From assembly GCA_016201685.1 (NCBI GenBank), contig JACQCJ010000076.1, positions 1 through 20,586 of the forward strand: a DNA stretch of 20,586 nt, given 5' to 3'. Below, one piece after another: positions 1 to 7,507 of the stretch. The DNA is from Candidatus Peregrinibacteria bacterium. Its GTDB lineage: Bacteria > Patescibacteriota > Gracilibacteria > Peribacterales > Peribacteraceae. The stretch's first letter is position 1, and the number at the start of each line of letters is the position of its first letter. A program made the position numbers and the translations under genes. The notes below the pieces were generated by a model. That model had not been told where the DNA came from, searched no databases, and was given only the letters and a program-made list of their open reading frames with translations.

Positions 1-585
1 AGCGCGGAGGGATTTTCCTTCGCTCAACCGCCGTCCTTCGGTTAAAGATTTTTCCCGCACAGCCGAGAGTTGCTTTCCGACATCCAAGAATTCAGACTCA
101 TTTGCGGCCATCGTCGTAAAAATCTTGATGCGCTTCATCAGTGTATTTTTTTCCTGACCGAGTTTGCCATGAAGCGCCAGCGTGGCGGGATTTTCGTGGA
201 TTATTTTCCGCATCGCCTCTGCAGCATCTTTGGTCAATTCTTTATCAGCAGATACAGTCATTTTGGGAAGCTCCGGAATGGCATCGATGATACGATCGAA
301 ATCTTCCGGCTTCGCATTCTTTGCCTGCATTAGGATTGTTCTGTACGTTTCTTCACTCATTCCGCCGGTCCAATCGTTCCGTGATTTCGATGCTCCAGTC
401 GGTGAAACAGGTATAGAATTTTTTTTGGCCTCACTTTCTTTCTTTTTGAAAAAAAGGCTCTTCAGGAATTTGATGATTGGATGATCTGAGAGAGATTGCA
501 ACGCGCATTCGATGCCCCCAACGCGATCCTGAGTCTTTTCCAGAATGTCGTGCTCTTTCGGTCTCGAATGTTCAATATTTGTCAT
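1..585 (-). CDS. Hypothetical protein, 5' part, runs off the left edge
   Basis: An uninterrupted reading frame starts at ATG 585-583 and stays open to base 1, giving at least 195 residues and no stop inside the window. The protein begins MTNIEHSRPKEHDILEKT, has a lysine-rich patch near residues 43-56, and continues as a charged, probably helical protein (for example SEETYRTILMQAKNAKPEDF around residues 77-96). I see no signal peptide, membrane segment or known motif and I do not recognise the family. The start is supported by a perfect TATAAT ending 8 nt upstream of the ATG. Its codons are visibly more AT-rich than those of the helicase next door. It is transcribed divergently from the helicase gene, with 68 bases between the two ATGs. 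Coding is fairly sure; function is unknown. Confidence 0.7.
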   Translation of the reverse strand, partial: MTNIEHSRPKEHDILEKTQDRVGGIECALQSLSDHPIIKFLKSLFFKKKESEAKKNSIPVSPTGASKSRNDWTGGMSEETYRTILMQAKNAKPEDFDRIIDAIPELPKMTVSADKELTKDAAEAMRKIIHENPATLALHGKLGQEKNTLMKRIKIFTTMAANESEFLDVGKQLSAVREKSLTEGRRLSEGKSLRA

Positions 586-593
586 TTCGTTGT

Positions 594-599
594 ATTATA
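594..599 (-). promoter_or_regulatory. -10 box TATAAT for the left-edge gene
   Basis: Read on the minus strand, a perfect TATAAT lies 8 nt before the ATG at 585. Initiation about 7 nt downstream of the hexamer would fall next to the start codon, implying a leaderless mRNA. No good -35 match is seen at 16-18 nt spacing. Confidence 0.5.
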
Positions 600-649
600 G
601 CGGTTTTTCTGGCGTATTCATAGCACATATCTCATAAAGAGCAGCGTGA

Positions 650-655
650 TAGAAT
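650..655 (+). promoter_or_regulatory. -10 box TAGAAT for the helicase gene
   Basis: TAGAAT overlaps the first possible ATG (654) and ends 7 nt before the second in-frame ATG (663). If used, transcription would begin at or next to base 663, which favours Met at 663 as the real, leaderless start. There is no clear -35 element. Confidence 0.4.
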
Positions 656-3600
656 GACTCCCATGCCTCCCTCCATCGCTTCGGCGAACAAGAAATCCGG
701 CACGCGAAAAAATCACAAGAAAATCAATGCATCATTGACAATCTTCGAGAGTGAATTTCACAAGCTCAACGATGCCCAACGCAAGGCAGTCGAAGCCATC
801 GAGGGACCGGTGATGGTGATCGCGGGGCCGGGGACGGGCAAGACGCAAACACTTTCGATGCGCGTGGCGAACATTCTGAAGAAGACGCAGATGCGTCCCT
901 CCAATATTCTGTGCCTCACGTTCTCCGTGAGCGGAGCGACGGCGATGCGCGATCGTTTGCGACTTTTGATCGGAGCCGACGCGTACGGCGTTACCGTCTC
1001 CACCATTCACGGCTTCGCGCAGTCGATCATGGATCGGGAACCTTCGGTCTTCGAGGAGTGGTCGATGAAACAGCAGCTCTCGGACGTCGAGAAGTACCGC
1101 GAAATGAATACAATACTAGATCAGCTTTTACCTCATGTATCCATCATCAATCCCAAAGATCCCTATGCTCGAGACACGGATCTCCTCTCCCGCATCAGCC
1201 AAGTGAAGCGCGAGGGGAAAACGCTCGAGGATCTGGAGCGCGTTGCACGAGAATATGGAGCGGAGATGGCCGGCAAGAGTCGCGAGGGGACCAAGGCACA
1301 CGAGAAGAATCTTCTGGCTGCGCGGAAGTTCAAAGAATTTGTCGAGATTTTCCGTCGCTATCAAGAGATGCTCACAACCACGCAGCGCTACGACTATGAT
1401 GACATGATCCTCTCGGTGCTGCGCGCCCTTGGGGAAGAAGACTGGCTGCTCGCATCGCTCCAGGAGCGCTACCAGTACATTCTCGTGGATGAGTTCCAGG
1501 ATACGAACGGCGCGCAGTGGAACCTCATCGACCGCCTCACGCGGTACGACACGCTCCCCCATGACCCCAATCTCTTCATCGTGGGCGACGATGATCAGGC
1601 GATCTACCGCTTCCAGGGGGCGAACATCGCGAACATGCTCTCGTTCCGCGATCGATTTCCCCGCGCTCCCACGATCCCGCTCACCGTCAGTTATCGCTCG
1701 ACGCAGCGTATTCTGCATGCCGCAGAGCGCATGATCGAACACAACGCCGATCGACTCGTGGGGAGAGTGCCGGGACTGCAGAAGCATCTGACGGCGTCTT
1801 CGGGGGAGGAGGGGATTGCGCCCACCCTCCTTCGCGCGGCGAGCGACACGGCTGAGCCGTGGCTGATTGCCGACCTGATCGACGATCGGATGCGCTCCGG
1901 CATTCCCTCGCATGAAATAGCCGTCCTTACCCAGACGAACGCCGAACTCTTCCCACTCTACGACACGCTGTGCGCCCGCGGCATTCCCTCGCTTCTCCAC
2001 GGCAAAGCCGATCTGCTCACGCATCCTCTCGTATCGCAGGCGCTTGCCATTCTCGCAACGATCGAGAAACCCGAGAATGATGGGATGCTGGCCCGCGCAC
2101 TCGCGTGCGATTGCTTCGCGCTCCATCCTGCGGACCTGGCGCGCGTGCACCGCGCCGCCCGCGACCGGAAGCAGCACATCCTTGCGGTTCTGGAATCACT
2201 GGAAACGGATGAGACGCTCACGCTTTCCGATCGTGACCGATTTCTGCGCGTGCGCGACGTTCTGCTTTCCTTCCACCAGAAGATCGACGTGCGTACGGTG
2301 CTCGAAACCGTCGAGCATGTTCTGCGGGAGAGCGCTCTCATCCATTCGACGAACAATGCGTCGAACAGTTCTCCGGAAGAAACGGAATCCCGCACGCCGC
2401 TTGATCCCCTCGACCTCGCTGCAGTCGAAGCGTTCTTCGGCTTCGTGAAGCGGCGCTGCCTGGATCAGCCCGGTTATTCCTTCCGTGACTTCCACGCGGA
2501 CCTTCGCTTCTACTCCGATCCTCTCTACGGGCAGGTGCGGCTCACGTACCAACTCCCCCATTTGGTGACGACGGGGGTCCAGCTGCTCACCGCCCACCAA
2601 AGCAAGGGTCTCGAATTCGCTGCGGTCATCCTCGTCAACTTCCGCGACGGCCACTGGGACAAGCGTCGCAGTCACGCATCCGTCGCCGTGCCGGAAGATC
2701 TCCTCTTCGGCTGGGGGAAGGAGCAGAAGGCCGCCGAGCGGCGCGAAGACGAGCGAAGAGTCGCGTACGTCGCGATGACGCGCGCCAAGAGAGAGCTCCT
2801 CTTCACCTGCCCCCGCGAGCTCACGGTGGGGGAGAAAATGCGCACCGTTTCGCCCTCGTCCTTTTTCGCCGAAGCCGGAGTGCTCCCCGAACTCGATGGC
2901 GTGCTGCGCGACCCCGAACGCGCATCGCTCCTTCTGCGTCCAGCGCAGCGCGTCCTTGATGAGGAACTCGCCGCATACATTCGAGAGAAGCTCACGACCT
3001 TCGCGCTCTCCGCGACGTCGCTTCGCCGCTTCCTCCACGATCCGCAGGAATTCCTCATGATCGATCTGCTCGAGCAGCCCGAGCACTTCGACGAAGGCTC
3101 CATCCGCGCTCTCTCGTACGGCAGCGCCGTGCACTGGGCGCTGCGGGAATGGGCGATGGCGTGGAAGGAAGGAAAGCCCTTCGATCTTCCTCAACTCCTC
3201 CTGGCATTTTCCTGGCATCTGCGCGAGCACACGATTCTCACCGACAAGCAGCGTGCGGACGTTGGCGCATTGGGGCAAGAAGCTCTGGAGAAGTACTTCG
3301 AAGCGCAACTCGCGTCCTCTCATCCGTTCATCCATGCGGTCGAGCGCCCGTATCGCGCGCATCTGGGAGAAATTCCGATCAAGGGAAAAATCGATCGCAT
3401 TGATCTGGCGTCGGCGACGTCCGCACATGCCACGGTGTTCGATTACAAAACCGGCGCCGCTAAAACGGATTCCGACATCCGCGGCTCGCTCGATCCCGGC
3501 GCGGTGTCGCGCGCAAGCGGCGGCGATTATTTCCGCCAGCTCGCGTTCTATGCTCTTCTCCTCGAGCACGGTGATCCGCTGCTCCAACCCCAAGCCTTCG

Positions 3601-3740
3601 TCCTCGACTTCATCGGCGAGCGCGGCGAGCATCCCATCCAACGTTCATTCGTCATCACGGAGGCAGAGAAGAAAGATCTGACCTCATTGATCGGGGATGT
3701 GTGGAAGAAGATTCAGGGGTTGGATTTCAGTCCACTTTGA
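654..3740 (+). CDS. UvrD/PcrA-like SF1A helicase fused to RecB-type PD-(D/E)XK nuclease
   Basis: ATP-dependent 3'-5' DNA helicase with a C-terminal nuclease, 1028 residues. Visible helicase motifs: Q-motif LNDAQRKAV (38-46), Walker A GPGTGKT (58-64), Walker B DEFQDT (279-284), motif III QAIYRFQGAN (from 315), motif IV SYRST, motif V TAHQSKGLEF (from 646) and motif VI VAYVAMTRAKREL (about 703-715). The C-terminal domain has all elements of a RecB-family nuclease: GSAVH with His827, GKIDRID (911-917), DYKTG with Asp930 and Lys932, and QLAFY (962-966). UvrD and PcrA are usually about 700-750 residues; the extra length is the nuclease. The arrangement resembles AdnA/AdnB or AddA single chains, so a role in double-strand-break end resection or repair is inferred. 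No partner subunit is visible. The start may be 663 rather than 654, because a -10 box overlaps the first ATG. No Shine-Dalgarno sequence is present. Confidence 0.95.
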   Translation: MTPMPPSIASANKKSGTRKNHKKINASLTIFESEFHKLNDAQRKAVEAIEGPVMVIAGPGTGKTQTLSMRVANILKKTQMRPSNILCLTFSVSGATAMRDRLRLLIGADAYGVTVSTIHGFAQSIMDREPSVFEEWSMKQQLSDVEKYREMNTILDQLLPHVSIINPKDPYARDTDLLSRISQVKREGKTLEDLERVAREYGAEMAGKSREGTKAHEKNLLAARKFKEFVEIFRRYQEMLTTTQRYDYDDMILSVLRALGEEDWLLASLQERYQYILVDEFQDTNGAQWNLIDRLTRYDTLPHDPNLFIVGDDDQAIYRFQGANIANMLSFRDRFPRAPTIPLTVSYRSTQRILHAAERMIEHNADRLVGRVPGLQKHLTASSGEEGIAPTLLRAASDTAEPWLIADLIDDRMRSGIPSHEIAVLTQTNAELFPLYDTLCARGIPSLLHGKADLLTHPLVSQALAILATIEKPENDGMLARALACDCFALHPADLARVHRAARDRKQHILAVLESLETDETLTLSDRDRFLRVRDVLLSFHQKIDVRTVLETVEHVLRESALIHSTNNASNSSPEETESRTPLDPLDLAAVEAFFGFVKRRCLDQPGYSFRDFHADLRFYSDPLYGQVRLTYQLPHLVTTGVQLLTAHQSKGLEFAAVILVNFRDGHWDKRRSHASVAVPEDLLFGWGKEQKAAERREDERRVAYVAMTRAKRELLFTCPRELTVGEKMRTVSPSSFFAEAGVLPELDGVLRDPERASLLLRPAQRVLDEELAAYIREKLTTFALSATSLRRFLHDPQEFLMIDLLEQPEHFDEGSIRALSYGSAVHWALREWAMAWKEGKPFDLPQLLLAFSWHLREHTILTDKQRADVGALGQEALEKYFEAQLASSHPFIHAVERPYRAHLGEIPIKGKIDRIDLASATSAHATVFDYKTGAAKTDSDIRGSLDPGAVSRASGGDYFRQLAFYALLLEHGDPLLQPQAFVLDFIGERGEHPIQRSFVITEAEKKDLTSLIGDVWKKIQGLDFSPL

Positions 3741-3745
3741 ACGAA

Positions 3746-4063
3746 TCATGTCGAACGTGAAAACAGAATTCGCTCGATGTCGGATCGCTTTCGCAAAGCT
3801 TGGACGGCAATTTTTTCAAAATGATTGTCTGCGCGAAGTCTGGACGGTCTCCACGGTTTCGTATCTCTTCCAATGAGGCTCGAGCAAGATCGTATGACTT
3901 CATGAGGTATGCTTCGCAAGGCGTCGATGAAGGATATGTCCAACATCATAACAATGGTGAATATATCGGCCTTGAGATGGTTGTCGTCGAACGTCGCCGT
4001 CAGACCGTCGTGTTTCGCCTGAAGCTGTACATCGGTCAGATCATGAAAATCTTCTACTGGCAT
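3746..4063 (-). CDS. Doubtful small ORF downstream of ham1
   Basis: A 105-residue frame begins at ATG 4063, only 3 nt after the ham1 stop on the same strand, which is operon-like spacing. The product (starts MPVEDFHDLTDVQLQAKHDG) matches nothing I recognise and becomes basic and low in structure toward its end. Other frames here are also open. A 58-codon minus-strand frame starts MKSYDLARASLEEIRNRGDR (about 3731-3907). A plus-strand frame, 3800-4159, would overlap the ham1 3' end. The stretch 3741-4066 may equally be non-coding or a decayed gene. I list this frame because of its strand and spacing only. Confidence 0.25.
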   Translation of the reverse strand: MPVEDFHDLTDVQLQAKHDGLTATFDDNHLKADIFTIVMMLDISFIDALRSIPHEVIRSCSSLIGRDTKPWRPSRLRADNHFEKIAVQALRKRSDIERILFSRST

Positions 4064-4066
4064 AGT

Positions 4067-4666
4067 TCAAGCAGCGGATCGCGTGAAAAATCTTACCAAT
4101 TTTTGAATCGCTTTCCCACGGTGACTCGTTCTCTTCTTTTGTTCAAGATTCATGGCTGAGAATACATGATTTTCTCCATCGGGAACAAAACATCCGGAGA
4201 TCGGAAGTCCCGGCAGATAGTCGGCTTCCAATTTCTCTGTGATCGTCCCCTCGCACCGCCCTTCGAAGACGTGCACTCGACTGTCTCCAGTGACGTACGC
4301 GATGGAGCAGACGAAGGAGGCGCGCTTGTTCTCTTCGTGCTTCATGCGATCGAGAAAATATTCAATCCATTCCTCATCGCCCGCGTCACTCCCCGCGCCC
4401 CATCGTCTCGTATGGATTCCCAGTTCGTCCTTCAGTGCATCGACGATGATGCCCGAATCGTCGGCGATCGTCGGGATTTTCGACCGCTCGAAGTAGAATT
4501 GTGCTTTCTGGATGGCATTCTCCGCGAAGGTCGATCCCGTCTCGTGCGGAACTTCCTCGATCTTCAGGTCGCTCGGGGTCACGATCGTCATCGGCAATCC
4601 GGCGAGCGCCTCGCGGATCTCGATCACTTTGCCGCGGTTCGCGGTGCCGAGGAGGAGGTGGGACAT
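4067..4666 (-). CDS. Ham1/RdgB-like non-canonical purine NTP pyrophosphatase
   Basis: Predicted cytosolic house-cleaning enzyme that hydrolyses ITP/XTP/dITP to the monophosphate and pyrophosphate. It has 199 residues, normal for the family. Family motifs: GTANRGK near the N-terminus (7-13), ETGSTFAENA (42-51), ADDSG (68-72), EGRCEG (135-140) and SHRGKA (181-186). The usual GFGYDPIF segment is replaced by a variant around residues 152-164 (GLPISGCFVPDG), so substrate preference may differ. A longer frame opens upstream at 4750, but that part is encoded by a GC-rich palindromic element. The ATG at 4666, preceded 6 nt away by TACAAT, gives the expected family N-terminus and is chosen. The gene follows ftsK on the same strand but probably has its own promoter. 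Confidence 0.9.
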   Translation of the reverse strand: MSHLLLGTANRGKVIEIREALAGLPMTIVTPSDLKIEEVPHETGSTFAENAIQKAQFYFERSKIPTIADDSGIIVDALKDELGIHTRRWGAGSDAGDEEWIEYFLDRMKHEENKRASFVCSIAYVTGDSRVHVFEGRCEGTITEKLEADYLPGLPISGCFVPDGENHVFSAMNLEQKKRTSHRGKAIQKLVRFFTRSAA

Positions 4667-4672
4667 GGGCAA

Positions 4673-4678
4673 ATTGTA
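4673..4678 (-). promoter_or_regulatory. -10 box TACAAT for ham1
   Basis: On the minus strand TACAAT ends 6 nt before the ATG at 4666, placing the expected transcription start on or next to the start codon (leaderless). No convincing -35 hexamer is seen. Confidence 0.5.
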
Positions 4679-4700
4679 GCGGGTTTGTGAGTTGTATTGT

Positions 4701-4804
4701 TTTCCTCCACCCCCGACCCCTCCTCCGATGGAGGAGGGGGGAATGTCCAATAATCAAGGCCCCCCCTTTCTCCCCCGGAGAAAGGGGACGGGGGATAGAG
4801 GAAA
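4701..4804. repeat. GC-rich nested palindromic element between ftsK and ham1
   Basis: Two perfect hairpins sit inside a larger inverted repeat. Hairpin 1 is CCCCTCCTCC/GGAGGAGGGG (4717-4726 with 4730-4739, loop GAT). Hairpin 2 is CCCCTTTCTCC/GGAGAAAGGGG (4763-4773 with 4777-4787, loop CCC). The flanks 4701-4720 and 4784-4804 are near-perfect reverse complements, so the whole stretch could fold as a cruciform. There is no T-run after either hairpin, so this is not a classic intrinsic terminator. It looks like a mobile or REP-like palindromic element. Confidence 0.75.
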
Positions 4805-4837
4805 CACCAACAACAAACAAAAACACCCTGAATTTCC

Positions 4838-7075
4838 CTACGCCGCCGTCCGCTCCATGTACACCTTCCGCGGCTTGGCGCCATCGACGGGTCCGATCAG
4901 GCCTTTCTCCTCCATGATGTCGAGGAGGCGCGCGGCTCGGGCGTAGCCGACTTTCAACTGGCGCTGCAGCAGGCTTGCCGAGGCCTTCCCGGAGTTCTGC
5001 ACCACCTGGACGGCCTCGAAGAACAGATCGTCGCCGCCGTTATCGTCCGCTTCCAGGTCGATGTGCTGAGGACCGATCACTCCCGCGATGGCACCATCCT
5101 CTTCCCCCTCGTCGTCTTCCTCATCTCCTCCCAGCCCGATCTGCTCGGTGATCTTGCCGCCGCCGGCGATCTTCACGGCGTTGATGACGCGCTCCACTTC
5201 CTTGGTCGACGTGAAGATGCCCTGGATGCGCAGCGGCTTGGGAATGGAGGCCGTCATGTAGAGCATGTCGCCCTGGCCGAGGAGATCCTCGGCGCCAATC
5301 CCGTCGATGATCGTGCGCGAGTCGACGCTGCTCACCACGCGGAAGGCGATGCGCGTGGGGATGTTCGCCTTGATGAGACCGGTGATCACATCCACGCTCG
5401 GGCGCTGCGTGGCGATGATGAGGTGCATGCCCGTCGCGCGCGCGATCTGGGAGATCCTCGCGATCATCGTCTCGGTATCTTTGCGGTACTGCCGCATCAT
5501 GAGGTCCGCGAGTTCATCGATCACGATGACGATGCGGGGGAGCATGTCCTCGTCATTCGTCTGCTTCGCGTTGAACTCGTCGATGTTCCGAGCACCCTGC
5601 TCCGAAAAGCGATGGAGCCGCCGGCCCATCTCCGCCACGGCCCACCGCAGCGCCTGGAGCGCCTTCTCCGCCTCCGTGATCACCGGAGTCAGCAGGTGAG
5701 GGATACCTTCGTAGGGCTGGAGTTCGACCCGCTTGGGATCGATGAGGATGAACTTGAGTTCGTGCGGAGCGTTCTGGAAGAGGAGCGCGATGAGGAAGGT
5801 GTTCATGCACACCGACTTGCCCGAACCCGTGGCGCCGGCGATGAGCAGGTGCGGCATGGTCTCCAGATTCGCGACGATCGCGTCGCCCGACACGTCTCGC
5901 CCCAGCGGCAACGTCAACCCCGATTCACTCTGGACGAATGATGGGCTCTCGAGAATTTCCCGCAGGTGCACCTTCGTCCGTTTGCTGTTGGGCATCTCGA
6001 TCCCCACGAGCGACTTCCCGGGAATCGGCGCCTCGATGCGCAGGCTCTGTGCCGCGAGCGCCAGGGAGAGATCGTCCTTCAGGCTCCCGATCTTGCTGAG
6101 TTTGACGCCTTCCGCGGGCTGCAGCGTGAATTGGGTCACCGTCGGCCCCGGCCGCGCATCGCGCATGGTCACGTCGATGCCGAACTCCTGCAGCTTCTCC
6201 TCGATGAGCTTCGCCTGGCGCTTCAATTCCTCATCGTCGATCTGCAGGTGCGATTGCGCATCATCGAGCAGGTCGAATGCCGGGAAGGTCCACTCCTCGT
6301 AGCGCGTGTCCTTCATCTCGAGCACGTGCTTCTTCGGCTTGGTCGCATCGCGGATGGCTTTCTCGCTCTTTGCAGTGACGATGCTCTGCGCGAAGACGGG
6401 GCGGACGATGTTGAGTTCCGGCACGGGCGCATCCTGTTCCACCAAATCCTCGTCATCCTCATCCCGCATGCCCCTCGTCGATTCGTCGTCTTCGTCCACA
6501 TCATCCACGATCGGCGCTCTGCGCACTTCCCTCGGTCGCTCCAAGCGCTGCCGCATCGCTTGCAGCATTCCTCCGACGTCCGGCTCGAACGCGATGAAGA
6601 GTCCCACGAGGAAGATCGTGCCGAGCACCGTGTAGCCAACGGCCCTGCTGAAGAACGCGAGGAAGGGCAGACTCATGAGGAATCCGATGGCTCCCGCGAG
6701 TTCATCTCTCTTCGTGCCGATCTCTTCGAGGGGTGCCCTGATGTGGACGAGCCCGAGGAACGCGATGAGGCAGAGGAAGAGGCCGGTGGTGCGCTTCGTC
6801 GAAAATGTTCGCTTTGGGAGGAACCATTGGATCATCCCCGCGATGATGAGGAAGGCGGGGAAGAGCATCCCCCACGCGCCGAAGAAGAACGTGAGAATTT
6901 TCCGTACGCTCGCCCCCACCGCTCCCGCCTGGTCCCTTAGCGCGAAGAAGAGCAGCATGCCCATGCAGATTTCAAGGGCTCCCGCGATCGCCGATCGCGT
7001 GCTCGATTTCAATTCCAGTCCCTCACGGGATTTGGCAGCTCTCTTCCGCCGGACGTTCCTTCGGGCGCGGGGCAT
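4838..7075 (-). CDS. ftsK: FtsK/SpoIIIE-type DNA translocase
   Basis: Septum-anchored ATP-driven DNA pump that clears and segregates the chromosome terminus during division. It has 745 residues. A basic N-terminus (MPRARRNVRRKRAAKSREG) is followed by about four hydrophobic helices within residues 28-165, then an acidic linker rich in D and E (about 190-230). The alpha domain follows, then the RecA-like motor with Walker A GATGSGKS (414-421), Walker B IVIDELADL (about 517-525) and ATQRPSVDVITG downstream. The C-terminal gamma winged helix is present (FFEAVQVVQNSGKASASLLQ and onward, about 680-732); in known members it reads KOPS/SRS-type orienting sequences. Length and order fit SpoIIIE/FtsK with a short linker. 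TAGACT ends 8 nt before the ATG, giving a probable leaderless start. Confidence 0.96.
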   Translation of the reverse strand: MPRARRNVRRKRAAKSREGLELKSSTRSAIAGALEICMGMLLFFALRDQAGAVGASVRKILTFFFGAWGMLFPAFLIIAGMIQWFLPKRTFSTKRTTGLFLCLIAFLGLVHIRAPLEEIGTKRDELAGAIGFLMSLPFLAFFSRAVGYTVLGTIFLVGLFIAFEPDVGGMLQAMRQRLERPREVRRAPIVDDVDEDDESTRGMRDEDDEDLVEQDAPVPELNIVRPVFAQSIVTAKSEKAIRDATKPKKHVLEMKDTRYEEWTFPAFDLLDDAQSHLQIDDEELKRQAKLIEEKLQEFGIDVTMRDARPGPTVTQFTLQPAEGVKLSKIGSLKDDLSLALAAQSLRIEAPIPGKSLVGIEMPNSKRTKVHLREILESPSFVQSESGLTLPLGRDVSGDAIVANLETMPHLLIAGATGSGKSVCMNTFLIALLFQNAPHELKFILIDPKRVELQPYEGIPHLLTPVITEAEKALQALRWAVAEMGRRLHRFSEQGARNIDEFNAKQTNDEDMLPRIVIVIDELADLMMRQYRKDTETMIARISQIARATGMHLIIATQRPSVDVITGLIKANIPTRIAFRVVSSVDSRTIIDGIGAEDLLGQGDMLYMTASIPKPLRIQGIFTSTKEVERVINAVKIAGGGKITEQIGLGGDEEDDEGEEDGAIAGVIGPQHIDLEADDNGGDDLFFEAVQVVQNSGKASASLLQRQLKVGYARAARLLDIMEEKGLIGPVDGAKPRKVYMERTAA

Positions 7076-7083
7076 CGGCCGTC

Positions 7084-7089
7084 AGTCTA
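7084..7089 (-). promoter_or_regulatory. -10 box TAGACT for ftsK
   Basis: On the minus strand TAGACT ends 8 nt before the ftsK ATG (7075), the same geometry as at other starts in this window. A second possible -10, TACAAT at 7153-7158, lies about 80 nt upstream and would give a leader of about 70 nt. Neither has a good -35. Confidence 0.35.
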
Positions 7090-7494
7090 CTGAATGTCGG
7101 GCGTTCCCGAAAGACTCAGTTGGCCAGTTGTGCTGCGTGGTTTTGCGATGGTATTGTACGCCGATAGCCGTTTGAATCACGTTGATGAGGTCGGTTGTTT
7201 CGCTGAGCTTATTTCTCGCAGCGCAGTTGCAAGATCGTCTAGAGGTCATCCTCTATAGTGCTGCATCATGTTTGTTGGCCCTATACAGGAGATTCCAGAG
7301 TTGCGATTCGGATTTTGCAGCGAGCGTTTGGACGAGGCTCGCGTGGTCTGAGGCTGGCGACAACCGAGAAGCAGCCGCTCTCAGTTCATGGAATTCCTGG
7401 CAAGAACATCGTTCGGCATTCATGGGACCATATCAGGAAGAAGAGCATCTTCCCTCCTTTGCCACCGCTGTCAAGATTTTTGCTTGAGTTATGC
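7090..7494. other. About 400-base gap between divergent ftsK and the reductase gene; no convincing gene
   Basis: Several short plus-strand frames are open (for example 7182-7487 from TTG and 7258-7707 from GTG), but none shows recognisable motifs or a plausible promoter, and they conflict with one another or with the reductase gene. A 6-bp hairpin TAGAGG/CCTCTA with loop TCAT lies at 7240-7255. Its half-site resembles the palindrome in front of the MarR gene. The stretch could be a decayed gene plus two divergent promoters. Confidence 0.4.
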
Positions 7495-7500
7495 TACGAT
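7495..7500 (+). promoter_or_regulatory. -10 box TACGAT for the RmlD-like gene
   Basis: TACGAT ends 7 nt before the ATG at 7508, consistent with a leaderless transcript and supporting that ATG over the upstream in-frame start at 7388. Confidence 0.4.
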
Positions 7501-7507
7501 CAGTCTC

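Noticed and set aside
1128..2177. 349-residue minus-strand open frame
   Set aside because: Antisense shadow of the helicase with low-complexity composition.
2196..3641. 481-residue minus-strand open frame opposite the helicase-nuclease
   Set aside because: Antisense shadow; helicase and nuclease motifs on the plus strand are unambiguous.
4711..4790. Intrinsic terminator of ftsK
   Set aside because: Hairpins are strong but not followed by a U-run on the minus strand, and the nested flanks point to a palindromic repeat.
5063..6940. Two plus-strand open frames of about 300 residues opposite ftsK
   Set aside because: His/Arg/Asp-rich translations typical of antisense to a GC-rich gene; ftsK is certain.
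7182..7487. Short plus-strand frame from TTG before the RmlD-like gene
   Set aside because: Weak start, no motif, and the intervening DNA shows other equally open frames.
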